The position numbers were made by a program, and so were the translations under genes. From NCBI GenBank assembly GCA_002778965.1, contig PEXX01000015.1:1-13196 (forward strand): DNA of 13,196 bases. The letters are read 5' to 3'. The notes beneath the pieces were generated by a model. That model ran no database searches. It saw only the letters and a list, made by a program, of their open reading frames with translations, and was not told the DNA's origin. The DNA is from Candidatus Kuenenbacteria bacterium CG08_land_8_20_14_0_20_37_23. Lineage in GTDB: Bacteria; Patescibacteriota; Patescibacteriia; UBA2196; GWA2-42-15. This document shows, piece after piece, positions 1 through 6,736 of this stretch; within the stretch, counting starts at the first letter, position 1; the number at the start of each line of letters is the position of its first letter.

Positions 1-20
1 TAAACATTATAAAATAAGTA

Positions 21-38
21 CTCAATGAGATAATTGAG
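21..38 (+). other. Small inverted repeat upstream of rplL
   Basis: CTCAAT (21-26) and ATTGAG (33-38) form a 6-bp inverted repeat with a 6-nt loop, ending just before the AGAAAGG ribosome binding site. It could be a small hairpin in the rplJ-rplL intergenic mRNA. The TAA at positions 1-3 could be the stop of an upstream gene such as rplJ, but too little sequence is present to say. Confidence 0.3.
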
Positions 39-55
39 TGAGAAAGGTTAAATAT

Positions 56-541
56 ATGGCAGACGAACAAAAAAAGGCAGATGAAAAGAAAAAAGATGTT
101 GCTTTTCAAGGCGAAGAAAAAATAAGCGCTTCGGAAAAAAAAAGCGAAGTGGAAGTCCCTGGAAAATTTAAGGGAGTTGTCCAAGAAATTGAAAAAATGT
201 CAGTGCTTGATCTATCTGAATTGGTGAAAGTGTTGGAAGATAAATTTGGAGTTTCAGCCGCAGCTCCAATGGTTATGGCTCAAATGCCAGGCGTTGCCGG
301 ATCTGGCGAAGCTATCGCGGCGGAGGAAAAAAGCGAATTTGATGTTGAGCTGACGAGTGCTGGCGCGAATAAGATCAACATTATCAAGATTGTGCGCGAA
401 GTGACTGAAAAGGGCTTGAAAGAAGCCAAAGACATAGCGGAAGGTGCTCCTATTATTGTAAAGGCTGGAGTCAAGAAAGAAAAAGCTGAGGAAATCAAGA
501 AAAAACTGGAAGAGGCTGGCGCGAAAGTAACATTGAAATAA
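56..541 (+). CDS. rplL: 50S ribosomal protein L7/L12, N-terminally extended
   Basis: L7/L12 forms the ribosomal stalk that recruits and stimulates the translational GTPases. The N-terminal dimerisation domain is at about residues 37-72 (KMSVLDLSELVKVLEDKFGV), the flexible Ala/Gly/Met-rich hinge at 73-90, and the conserved C-terminal domain at 92-161, with EFDVELTSAGANKINIIK, GLKEAKD and a closing LEEAGAKV. I chose the ATG at 56 because AGAAAGG (41-47) is well spaced before it; an in-frame GTG at 38 lies upstream of that site. The product is 161 aa, against about 120-130 aa usually. The excess is a Lys/Glu-rich N-terminal tail of roughly 32 residues before the dimerisation helices. It is probably co-transcribed with rplJ upstream, outside the window. 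Identity is secure; the role of the tail is unknown. Confidence 0.97.
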   Translation: MADEQKKADEKKKDVAFQGEEKISASEKKSEVEVPGKFKGVVQEIEKMSVLDLSELVKVLEDKFGVSAAAPMVMAQMPGVAGSGEAIAAEEKSEFDVELTSAGANKINIIKIVREVTEKGLKEAKDIAEGAPIIVKAGVKKEKAEEIKKKLEEAGAKVTLK

Positions 542-584
542 TTCAGCTTGACAAAATTTTTTTCTAAATAGCATATTGATCCTT

Positions 585-609
585 AAAACCCGCTGCTCAA
601 GCGGGTTTT
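585..609. terminator. Bidirectional rho-independent terminator between rplL and the convergent gene
   Basis: AAAACCCGCT (585-594) and AGCGGGTTTT (600-609) form a perfect 10-bp stem with a 5-nt loop. A/T tracts at both ends of the stem let it work in both directions. It lies 43 nt after the rplL stop and 24 nt beyond the stop of the minus-strand gene ending at 634. Confidence 0.85.
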
Positions 610-633
610 GTGTTCATTTCTTATTATGCAAAT

Positions 634-2679
634 TTATAGGTTGATTTCGTAGATATTTTTATCAGTCAGAAGATAGATTATTTTTTCATCAGGCGCTGGG
701 AAAGCGGATTTTATTTTTTCCAGATTTTTGATCACAAGGTTATTAGCCACTTTGCCTTGTTTGTCAGTGAGAATAATTTGGTTGTTATCCATGTCTATGA
801 TGTAAATGTAATCAAGCGTATCATCAGTATAGACAGAAGTATTATCGGAAATCGCTTGGTTGCAGCCAGTGATTTTGAGAATTTCTTGTTTGCCTTTAAA
901 AAATTTGGCAATATTTCCATTTTTAGCGCTAAGCCAAATATTTCCGTCAATGGCAAGCGAAGAATAACCGGACAAATCAATTTTTTCTGCTAGCCATTCT
1001 GTAGGGCTTGAGAACCCACCGTCAGTGTAGTTATATTTATAAATTTGATTTTGCCCAGTGTCGAGAAGATACAGTTTTTTAGCATAGACGCCAAGTCCAG
1101 CATTGGAAGATATTTCTGATGGAAGATTGAAATTCAAGAGACGGCTTGTATTATTGTCAATATTAAAAAGAATCATTTTATTTTGCGCGTGATTGAAGAG
1201 TAGAAGCGAATTTGTTTCAAATGGTATTATTTGATCAATAAAATATGCGACGTCAGCGACTCGCACGGATGTTTTTTCTTTGTGGTTTATTTTATAGATT
1301 GTTTTGCCTGACGCATAATAGAGATTATTTTTGGCAAGCAGAATATTAGATGAGGAATTTGAAACCGCGTCAAACGCGACTATAGCCGTCGGATTTTCTA
1401 TTTCCGTTACGTTGTATATTTTATTGATATGCTCATTGATTGTTTTCGCAAGTTCTTGATGTTGATATATTTGTTCGTTTGTTGATTGAGGCAAAGACGC
1501 GAGCATGGTTTGCGCTTCAAGTATTAATTTTTGCGCTTTCGCCTCATCTTTATATATAAGAGCAGCCTCAGAAGTATTAATTTTATCATTAATTTCCTCA
1601 ATTTTAGATTGAATGTTTACGATTTCCGTTTGTTTCTCTTTTTTTTGGTTTACCACAAACAGACTTGCGGCAAAAAGAATCACAATTAGAATAATGGCAA
1701 TTTTGAGGCGATGTTGAGACAGGCTGAATTTTTTGTTTTTTATGAGTCCTTCAGGCGCATCTTTTGCGTTTGTAATATTGGCTGATTGAATATCCGCTGT
1801 TTTTCTGGAAATAGCCGAAAAAGTCTTTTTATTTTTCAGATTTTTTATAGAACCGATGAACAAAGAAATTATTTTTATGTATGATTGCTTCCCAAAAGAA
1901 AGCATGGTGTTCAAGGTAGATTTTTTCTTAGTGAATTTCAAACTATTTTTTTGCTGATTTTGCGCAATAATAGACATAGCGCGCATGTCATCGTTCGTAG
2001 CAATTTTTTTTGCTTCAGCAAATTTGACAATTATAGTGTTGAAATCAATTGGTATTTTGTAATCAAGAACAGTATTTTTGAAAAAAGCGCATGCTTGAGT
2101 AGGAGCAAGCGTTGTGATAGTTTGTCTGATTTTATCATCGGTGAAATAATCAAAAATAGTTTTTGTAGTGAGCATAATTGCGTCATTATTCTCAAGCCTC
2201 CCGGAGACCAAGTGCGAAAGCAATTTTTTGGAAGCGATTTTATTTTTGTCATTCTGCGTGCCGGCCAGATCATGCATTTTCCCATTGCGGAAGAGCCATA
2301 TTTTTATCTCTCCCAAATTACTCATAACAAGCCGATTGTCTTGAATGGCAACGACAATGATATGAAATTTGTCTTTTATCCATTTTTGTGGTTTGCTAGT
2401 GATATCACATATGTTTTCATTAAAGTATTGACACGTTGTTTCAAGCGCGGATTCCGCATTTTTGGTTGGCGAGTGATAATAGTATTCGCTCATTTCTTTT
2501 ACTGTTTGTTCAAGTAAAGTTGGTACTTTTTTTTCTTTGGAATTTATTTCGGCAACGATAAAAAGCTGGCCAAGATTTGAGTCCTTGGACAGATCTTCAG
2601 ATGCAATATATGTTGTTGACTTTGACTCGTTTTTTAGATTTTGAGCCGTGAGTTTATCAGCTCGTAATTTGTAAATCAT
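634..2679 (-). CDS. Membrane protein: degenerate PP2C-like domain, TM helix, coiled coil, beta-propeller-like domain
   Basis: 681 aa, no named family recognised with certainty. Residues about 35-222 follow the order of PP2C (PPM) phosphatase motifs. FIVAEI stands where FVVAD(G) is expected, LVMSNLGEIKIWLFRNGK resembles the usual VANVGDSRAYL stretch, DAIMLTTKTIFDYF replaces the DxxLLxSDGL segment, and IDFNTIIVKF resembles the closing DNxTVIVV strand. The metal-binding aspartates are replaced (AD to AE, GD to GE, SDG to TKT), so catalysis is unlikely. A basic linker (about 224-325) leads to one transmembrane helix (about 326-343), then a Lys/Glu-rich coiled coil (about 345-420). The C-terminal 255 residues contain repeated beta-strand blades (NLYYASGKTIYKI, KKLYLLDTGQNQIYKY, DGNIWLSAKNGNIAKF) like NHL/TolB-type propellers. 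Topology suggests a cytoplasmic pseudophosphatase and an outside propeller. This is a fold inference from motifs only. Confidence 0.75.
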   Translation of the reverse strand: MIYKLRADKLTAQNLKNESKSTTYIASEDLSKDSNLGQLFIVAEINSKEKKVPTLLEQTVKEMSEYYYHSPTKNAESALETTCQYFNENICDITSKPQKWIKDKFHIIVVAIQDNRLVMSNLGEIKIWLFRNGKMHDLAGTQNDKNKIASKKLLSHLVSGRLENNDAIMLTTKTIFDYFTDDKIRQTITTLAPTQACAFFKNTVLDYKIPIDFNTIIVKFAEAKKIATNDDMRAMSIIAQNQQKNSLKFTKKKSTLNTMLSFGKQSYIKIISLFIGSIKNLKNKKTFSAISRKTADIQSANITNAKDAPEGLIKNKKFSLSQHRLKIAIILIVILFAASLFVVNQKKEKQTEIVNIQSKIEEINDKINTSEAALIYKDEAKAQKLILEAQTMLASLPQSTNEQIYQHQELAKTINEHINKIYNVTEIENPTAIVAFDAVSNSSSNILLAKNNLYYASGKTIYKINHKEKTSVRVADVAYFIDQIIPFETNSLLLFNHAQNKMILFNIDNNTSRLLNFNLPSEISSNAGLGVYAKKLYLLDTGQNQIYKYNYTDGGFSSPTEWLAEKIDLSGYSSLAIDGNIWLSAKNGNIAKFFKGKQEILKITGCNQAISDNTSVYTDDTLDYIYIIDMDNNQIILTDKQGKVANNLVIKNLEKIKSAFPAPDEKIIYLLTDKNIYEINL

Positions 2680-2709
2680 AAAAGGTGTTGTTTAAATGCT
2701 ATTAATTTG

Positions 2710-2738
2710 AGTATAACATTTTTAGTCGTTTACAACAA
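2710..2738 (-). promoter_or_regulatory. Sigma70-like promoter for the pseudophosphatase gene
   Basis: Read on the minus strand: TTGTTG (2733-2738), a 17-bp spacer, then TATACT (2710-2715). The predicted transcription start near 2703 leaves a leader of only about 24 nt before the ATG at 2679. There is no Shine-Dalgarno in that leader. Its -35 overlaps the -35 of the divergent promoter by two bases. Confidence 0.6.
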
Positions 2739-2757
2739 TAGGTAATTGTATTATACT
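2729..2757 (+). promoter_or_regulatory. Sigma70-like promoter for the wHTH-rsuA-tsaB run
   Basis: TTTACA (2729-2734, five of six to consensus), a 17-bp spacer, then TATACT (2752-2757). Transcription would start near 2764, giving a leader of about 78 nt to the ATG at 2842. It is back to back with the promoter at 2710-2738. Confidence 0.65.
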
Positions 2758-2841
2758 GAAAGAAGTAAAGAAAAGTGAATTCATTGAGAATAATATTTTT
2801 AAAATTTATTGGATATTTGCCAAAATTAATTTAATTTATAT

Positions 2842-3453
2842 ATGTTAGAAAATCTTTTCGGATCCAAAACAAGAGTCAAGCTTCTTAATTTGTTTTTTAA
2901 TAATACGAATGAATGTTTTTATGTGCGCGGCATTGCGAGAGAGTTGAAAGAAAATATCAATTCCATTAGGCGTGAAATTTTAAATTTGGAAAAAATCGGT
3001 ATAATCAGTCAAGTGCCTTGGGACAAGATAAACTTGACCAAAGAGGGCATAGAAAAAGATAAAAAAGAAAAAAGAAAGTATTATCAGGTCAACAAATTTT
3101 TTACGCTTTATTATGAAATGCGGGATTTGATAATTAAGTCGCGGCTTCTGATTGATGAAAAAACGATTGAAAAATTAAAAAGTATTCCGGGGATTAAATT
3201 GTTAGTTTTGACAGGCGTTTTTGTTAGTGATGATCACCAGCGCACAGATATTTTGGTCGTAGGCAATGCAAATAAAGAAAGGATGAAAAGATGCGTAAGT
3301 AGCATGGAAAGAATTTTTGAAAGACCATTGCGCTATACGATTTTTACACGAAGAGAATTTAATTTTCGTAATGTTATGACGGATAAATTTTTATTTGAGA
3401 TTATGGAAGGGAAAAAAATTGTTATTGTTGACAAGATGGCTGTATCAGATTGA
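2842..3453 (+). CDS. Winged-helix transcriptional regulator with nucleotidyltransferase-like C-terminal domain
   Basis: 203 aa. Residues about 3-60 form a winged helix-turn-helix: FGSKTRVKLLNLFF, then YVRGIARELKENINSIRREI as the probable HTH and recognition helices, then LNLEKIGII leading to the wing. KRKYYQVNKFF (about 77-87) is the typical end of the wing. The C-terminal part (about 118-196) has LTGVF followed by TDILVVG, the pattern of minimal nucleotidyltransferase folds (usually GS...DxDLxV). The second aspartate of the pair and the GS motif are absent, so it is probably a non-catalytic sensor or dimerisation module. No clear ribosome binding site is present. It is divergent from the pseudophosphatase gene with overlapping -35 elements, so it may regulate that pair; this is inference. 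The HTH call is firm, the NTase resemblance moderate. Confidence 0.8.
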   Translation: MLENLFGSKTRVKLLNLFFNNTNECFYVRGIARELKENINSIRREILNLEKIGIISQVPWDKINLTKEGIEKDKKEKRKYYQVNKFFTLYYEMRDLIIKSRLLIDEKTIEKLKSIPGIKLLVLTGVFVSDDHQRTDILVVGNANKERMKRCVSSMERIFERPLRYTIFTRREFNFRNVMTDKFLFEIMEGKKIVIVDKMAVSD

Positions 3454-3498
3454 GTTTTTTTATTGATAATTTTATTCTAACTTAATTTTTAAATCAAG

Positions 3499-4173
3499 AT
3501 GATATATCTTCAAAAGGCGATTGTTTTGGCAGGAGTATGTTCAAGAAGAAAAGCGGAGAGCATGATAAAACTCGGCATGGTAAAAGTCAATGGCGAGATT
3601 GGCAAACTTGGCCAAAAGGTTGATATAAAAGAAGATATTATCAAAATTAACGGGAAAAGATTGATAATAATAGGAGATAAGACGTATTATTTGGTTAATA
3701 AACCGAAAGGATATATAACAACAGTAAGTGACATGCACGCGGAAAAAAAAGTTGTTGATCTCGTACCGCATAGGCCAAAAGTATGGCCAATCGGCCGCCT
3801 TGATAAAGATTCAAGGGGTCTTATTATTTTGACCAATGACGGAGAGCTGACAAATCAATTGACACATCCGCGTTATTTGCACGAGAAAGAATATGAGGTT
3901 GAAGTTAATAAAAATATTTCCGATGCTTTTTTGGAAAAAATGGAAAAAGGAGTAATGCTTGATCATGGTTTGGCGCTCGCGGATATTATAAAAAAGACTG
4001 CTAAAAAAAAATTTTCTATTATTTTGCACCAAGGTTGGAAAAGGCAGATTAGAAGAATGGCAGAAAAGTGTGGTTATATTGTTACAGACCTAAAGAGAGT
4101 GCGGATAGGGAAGATAGAGATTGGAGCGCTAAGGGAAGGGCAATATATAAAATTGAAAATTTTTCCAAAGTGA
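3499..4173 (+). CDS. RsuA/RluB-family rRNA pseudouridine synthase
   Basis: 224 aa, within the family's usual range. It isomerises a specific uridine to pseudouridine in rRNA. An S4 RNA-binding domain occupies residues about 1-55 (LQKAIVLAGVCSRRKAESMI, VKVNGEIGKLG). The catalytic domain follows: YYLVNKPKGYITT, then WPIGRLDKDSRGLIILTNDG with the catalytic aspartate at D102. Next are LTHPRYLHEKEYEV and QGWKRQIRRM, the family's conserved GxxxQIRRM loop. The start fits the family's N-terminus exactly. It follows the wHTH gene by 45 bp and its TGA overlaps the tsaB ATG (TGATG), indicating translational coupling. The target (23S as for RluB, or 16S as for RsuA) cannot be decided from sequence. Confidence 0.93.
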   Translation: MIYLQKAIVLAGVCSRRKAESMIKLGMVKVNGEIGKLGQKVDIKEDIIKINGKRLIIIGDKTYYLVNKPKGYITTVSDMHAEKKVVDLVPHRPKVWPIGRLDKDSRGLIILTNDGELTNQLTHPRYLHEKEYEVEVNKNISDAFLEKMEKGVMLDHGLALADIIKKTAKKKFSIILHQGWKRQIRRMAEKCGYIVTDLKRVRIGKIEIGALREGQYIKLKIFPK

Positions 4174-4652
4174 TGTTTTTATTTATAAGTACAGCCGAAG
4201 CGCGAAAGATGTTTCTGGCTCTATTTGATAGCCGGGGCCATATTTTAATACGCAAAAATATTCAGTCCAAAAATAAACAATCGGAGAAATTATTATCAGG
4301 CATTGATAAAATATTAGCGTTAGAAAGTAAGCGCTTTGGCAATATGAAAAATAAGTGCAGGCTAATTGGTAAAATTGACGGATTGGCAGTTGTTAAGGGG
4401 CCTGGCAGTTTTACGGCATTGAGAATTGGAATAGCAACTGCGAACGCGATAGCGTTTGCTCTTGGCATTCCTGTTGTTGGAATACTTAACGGCGAACAGG
4501 AAGAAATGATTCAATGTGCGAAGAAAAAATTTAAAAAATGCAAAAAAGGCGAGTATGCAATACCGGAGTATGGAATGGAACCAAACATTGGCAAACAAAA
4601 AAAGCGGCCCAAGCGTTTATTTGTTGTGTCAAAGCGAAATAAGCTATTTTAG
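4173..4652 (+). CDS. tsaB: TsaB, short form (t6A37 tRNA modification, dimerisation subunit)
   Basis: TsaB partners TsaD and TsaE in making N6-threonylcarbamoyladenosine at position 37 of ANN-decoding tRNAs. The signature GPGSFTALRIGIATA is at residues 76-90, followed by AFALGIPVVGI. The N-terminus MFLFISTAEARKMFLALFD matches the family's first strands (usually ILAIDTS). I chose the ATG at 4173, overlapping the upstream TGA; the frame is open further upstream, but only inside the preceding gene. At 159 aa it is far shorter than E. coli TsaB (231 aa): the N-terminal lobe is present, while the C-terminal lobe is replaced by a Lys-rich tail of about 45 residues. Such reduction is plausible for CPR bacteria, but a lost frame cannot be excluded. 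Confidence 0.85.
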   Translation: MFLFISTAEARKMFLALFDSRGHILIRKNIQSKNKQSEKLLSGIDKILALESKRFGNMKNKCRLIGKIDGLAVVKGPGSFTALRIGIATANAIAFALGIPVVGILNGEQEEMIQCAKKKFKKCKKGEYAIPEYGMEPNIGKQKKRPKRLFVVSKRNKLF

Positions 4653-4683
4653 TTTTTAGCGCGAATAGAATAAATTATATGCG

Positions 4684-4715
4684 TAAACTACTATTTTTTA
4701 GTGGTTTATTTTTTT
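4684..4715 (+). terminator. Rho-independent terminator after tsaB
   Basis: TAAACTACTA (4684-4693) pairs with TAGTGGTTTA (4699-4708), 10 bp including one T-G wobble, with a T5 loop and a run of seven T at 4709-4715. It closes the wHTH-pseudouridine synthase-tsaB unit and isolates the dcw promoter. Confidence 0.85.
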
Positions 4716-4770
4716 ATATTATATTTAATTTTTTTGTTTGCCTTATTTATTTTATCCACAGCCTCAAGTG

Positions 4771-4799
4771 TTGCCGATTGGTATAAAGTGGTTTATACT
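4771..4799 (+). promoter_or_regulatory. Promoter of the mraZ (dcw) operon
   Basis: TTGCCG (4771-4776), a 17-bp spacer, TATACT (4794-4799). An overlapping TATAAT at 4799-4804 is an alternative -10. Transcription would begin near 4806, at the first of the tightly spaced MraZ-type boxes. A perfect 7-bp inverted repeat, GTATAAA-GTGG-TTTATAC (4781-4798), spans spacer and -10. Confidence 0.65.
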
Positions 4800-4832
4800 A
4801 TAATCATAGTGGGGAAAAGTGGTATAAAATGG
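4785..4832 (+). promoter_or_regulatory. MraZ operator: four AAAGTGG-like direct repeats
   Basis: Boxes: AAAGTGG (4785-4791), ATAGTGG (4806-4812), AAAGTGG (4816-4822), AAAATGG (4826-4832). The last three repeat every 10 bp (7-bp box plus 3-bp spacer), one helical turn; the first is 21 bp further upstream. This is the arrangement known for MraZ sites (AAAGTG[G/T]-N3 in Mollicutes, TGGG-type repeats at 10-bp period in E. coli). They overlap the -10 and the start point of the promoter directly in front of mraZ, so autorepression is expected. Confidence 0.8.
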
Positions 4833-4879
4833 AATATCAAAAATAGGCTATGGATTCCATCCTATTTTTTAATATTCCA
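4830..4879 (+). repeat. Long imperfect hairpin in the mraZ leader
   Basis: TGGAATAT (4830-4837) pairs with ATATTCCA (4872-4879), AAAAATAGG (4839-4847) with CCTATTTTT (4861-4869), and the inner ATGGA (4850-4854) with TCCAT (4856-4860). That is 22 pairs with only small bulges and a 1-nt palindrome centre (in RNA the tip would open into a larger loop). It lies between the operator boxes and the mraZ start at 4917 and overlaps the last MraZ box. It could be an attenuator, an mRNA stabiliser or a small palindromic insertion. Confidence 0.6.
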
Positions 4880-4916
4880 TTATTTGTTTAATATTAGCTA
4901 AATTCATAAAATCAGA

Positions 4917-5348
4917 ATGTTTTTAGGCGAATATTCTCATACTGTGGATAATAAAAATAGGCTGGCAATACCGGCTAAGTTTAAATTTGATTTAAAACAA
5001 GGAGCTGTAATAACAAGGGGCCTTGATAATTGCTTGTTTGTTTTTACAAAAAATGATTGGCACGCGCTTGTAAAAAAAATAGCTAGCCTGCCATTAAGCC
5101 ATGCGAACGCGAGAAGTTTTTCACGCATGATGCTAATGGGGGCCATGGAAGTAAGAATAGATAAGCTTGGCAGGATACTTGTGCCTGAATATTTAAAAAA
5201 ATTCGCTGGGTTAAGGAAGAAAGTAATTGTCGGAGGAGTGTTAAACAGAATTGAGATATGGGATGAAGAAAAATGGAATATTTATAAAAAGCAATCTGAA
5301 AAAAATGTCGTGAAGATCGCGGAAGGAATGAGCGAATTGGGAATATAA
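4917..5348 (+). CDS. mraZ: Transcriptional regulator MraZ
   Basis: 143 aa, the normal family length. MraZ is a ring-forming DNA-binding protein of the AbrB/SpoVT fold that controls the dcw cluster. Both SpoVT-AbrB repeats are visible. The first has MFLGEYSHTVDNKNRLAIPAKF (residues 1-22, DxxxR motif at D11-R15). The second has AMEVRIDKLGRILVPEYL (DxxxR motif DKLGR). KVIVGGVLNRIEIWDEEKW near the C-terminus is also typical. The ATG at 4917 gives exactly the family's MFxGEYxHxxDxKxR start. There is no strong Shine-Dalgarno. It is the first gene of the dcw operon, preceded by its promoter and matching operator boxes, so autoregulation is very likely. Confidence 0.97.
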   Translation: MFLGEYSHTVDNKNRLAIPAKFKFDLKQGAVITRGLDNCLFVFTKNDWHALVKKIASLPLSHANARSFSRMMLMGAMEVRIDKLGRILVPEYLKKFAGLRKKVIVGGVLNRIEIWDEEKWNIYKKQSEKNVVKIAEGMSELGI

Positions 5349-5372
5349 TGATTGATAATTAATAAGCGGATT

Positions 5373-6323
5373 ATGCACAACAATACAGTACACAAACCGG
5401 TTTTATTTGGTGAAGTAATCAAATATTTAGATCCACAACCGGGAGAGAATTTTATTGATTGCACGTTCGGCGGCGGAGGGCATAGCAAAGAGATTTTGGA
5501 AAGAATTCGCGAACAAGGCAAGTTGCTTGGAATAGACGCCAATCCCGAAGTCGAAAAAATAGTCTGTCAAATAAATGAACAAACAAATAACGATAAAAGG
5601 AACAAAGAAAGCGGCGGGGAACTTATTTTTGTTAACGATAATTTCAGGAATATAAAAAAAATTTATGAACAGTTTTTTCCTTATCCAGTTAATGGTATTT
5701 TATGCGACCTTGGTTTATCTTCGTTTGAATTAGAAAAGGAGGATAGAGGATTCAGTTTTTTGAGAGACGCTCCGCTTGATATGAGATTTGATTTCAAAGC
5801 AAATGAATTAACAGCCAAGGAAATTTTGAATAAATTTTCCATTGATAAATTGATAAGTGTTTTTAGGAATTTTGGGGAAATTCCATATCCACTTGCGGCT
5901 AAAGTTAGCGAGAGAATTGTTCAACAAAGAAAAAAGAAGCAATTTGCCACAACTTTTGATTTAGTGGACGTTATACTTAATGGATGTTCCATCGCAAGAT
6001 CAAAAGGAGGCAGAATGAGAAGAATTCATCCGGCAACTCTATTTTTTCAAGCGCTACGCATTGAAGTTAACCGCGAACTTGACGCGCTGATAGAATTTTT
6101 GCCGGACGCAATTGAAATTTTAAAACCGAAAGGCAGATTGGCCATTATATCATTTCATTCGCTTGAAGATAGAATTGTTAAACACTATTTTAGGGAAATA
6201 TCAAAAGGCGATGATGCGACGGCTAAACTTTTGACCAAGAAACCAATTATGGCAGATGTGGATGAGGTGCGCGATAATCCAAGGGCAAGGAGCGCTAAGA
6301 TGAGAGTTATTGAGAAAAAATAA
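5373..6323 (+). CDS. rsmH: 16S rRNA (cytosine(1402)-N(4))-methyltransferase RsmH (MraW)
   Basis: 316 aa, normal length. It uses S-adenosylmethionine to methylate N4 of C1402 in the decoding centre of 16S rRNA. Motifs in order: HKPVLFGEVIKYL at the N-terminus, the SAM-binding loop FIDCTFGGGGHS (residues 27-38), GIDANP, ILCDLGLSSFELE (109-121), RGFSF and APLDMRFD, HPATLFFQALRIEVNRELDAL (219-239), GRLAIISFHSLEDRIVKHYF (254-273), and the closing NPRARSAKMRVIEK. I chose the ATG at 5373 because the family begins MxHxPVL; the frame is open to a TTG at 5352, but those codons match nothing. The start lies 24 bp after mraZ, and the stop is 1 nt before the next ATG. Confidence 0.97.
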   Translation: MHNNTVHKPVLFGEVIKYLDPQPGENFIDCTFGGGGHSKEILERIREQGKLLGIDANPEVEKIVCQINEQTNNDKRNKESGGELIFVNDNFRNIKKIYEQFFPYPVNGILCDLGLSSFELEKEDRGFSFLRDAPLDMRFDFKANELTAKEILNKFSIDKLISVFRNFGEIPYPLAAKVSERIVQQRKKKQFATTFDLVDVILNGCSIARSKGGRMRRIHPATLFFQALRIEVNRELDALIEFLPDAIEILKPKGRLAIISFHSLEDRIVKHYFREISKGDDATAKLLTKKPIMADVDEVRDNPRARSAKMRVIEKK

Positions 6324-6324
6324 T

Positions 6325-6684
6325 ATGTTAAGTCACAAGAGTAAAGTCATCAAAAAAATTTTAAGAAATAAGCGATTTTGCCGTACGAAAAAAAATAGTT
6401 TATTTTGCAATATTTCCGTGATTGTAATGGTTTGCTTTGTGTTGTCTGGCATTGGATATTATTTGTCAATAATCAATAGAAGCGCTACTCAAGGATATGT
6501 TATTAATAAATTAGAAAGAGGACTTGATAATTTGAAAAATCATAATCAGCGCCTTGAAGTCATTAGCACTGAACTCCAGGATGTGGCGCGAATATCAGCC
6601 GCGGCTAACGATCTGTCAATGATTAAAGGCGAAGGCGCGGAGTATCTCAGTGTTTCCAACAATCAGGAACTTGCTGTAAGATAG
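6325..6684 (+). CDS. ftsL: FtsL-like septal division protein
   Basis: 119 aa. FtsL is a bitopic subunit of the FtsQLB-type division complex. The sequence shows a basic cytoplasmic N-terminus (residues 1-26), a single transmembrane helix (about 27-49, NISVIVMVCFVLSGIGYYLS), and an extracytoplasmic alpha-helical segment with heptad-like character (about 58-95, VINKLERGLDNLKNHNQRLEV). FtsL proteins are poorly conserved in sequence. The call rests on size, topology and position between rsmH and the PBP gene, which is the canonical place for ftsL. ATG 6325 follows the rsmH TAA by 1 nt; an upstream TTG at 6310 would lie inside rsmH. Confidence 0.8.
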   Translation: MLSHKSKVIKKILRNKRFCRTKKNSLFCNISVIVMVCFVLSGIGYYLSIINRSATQGYVINKLERGLDNLKNHNQRLEVISTELQDVARISAAANDLSMIKGEGAEYLSVSNNQELAVR

Positions 6685-6736
6685 GGAACAGTAGAATATT
6701 GAATTCAAAAGTTTAGGCAATTGTTGCGCAAGGGCA

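Noticed and set aside
4068..4172. Upstream extension of the tsaB frame
   Set aside because: It lies wholly within the pseudouridine synthase gene, and the residues do not match TsaB. The ATG at 4173 fits the family start and the TGATG overlap.
4701..4901. 66-codon plus-strand reading frame with hydrophobic product
   Set aside because: It starts inside the stem of the tsaB terminator and covers the dcw promoter, MraZ boxes and leader hairpin. The composition is that of A/T-rich non-coding DNA.
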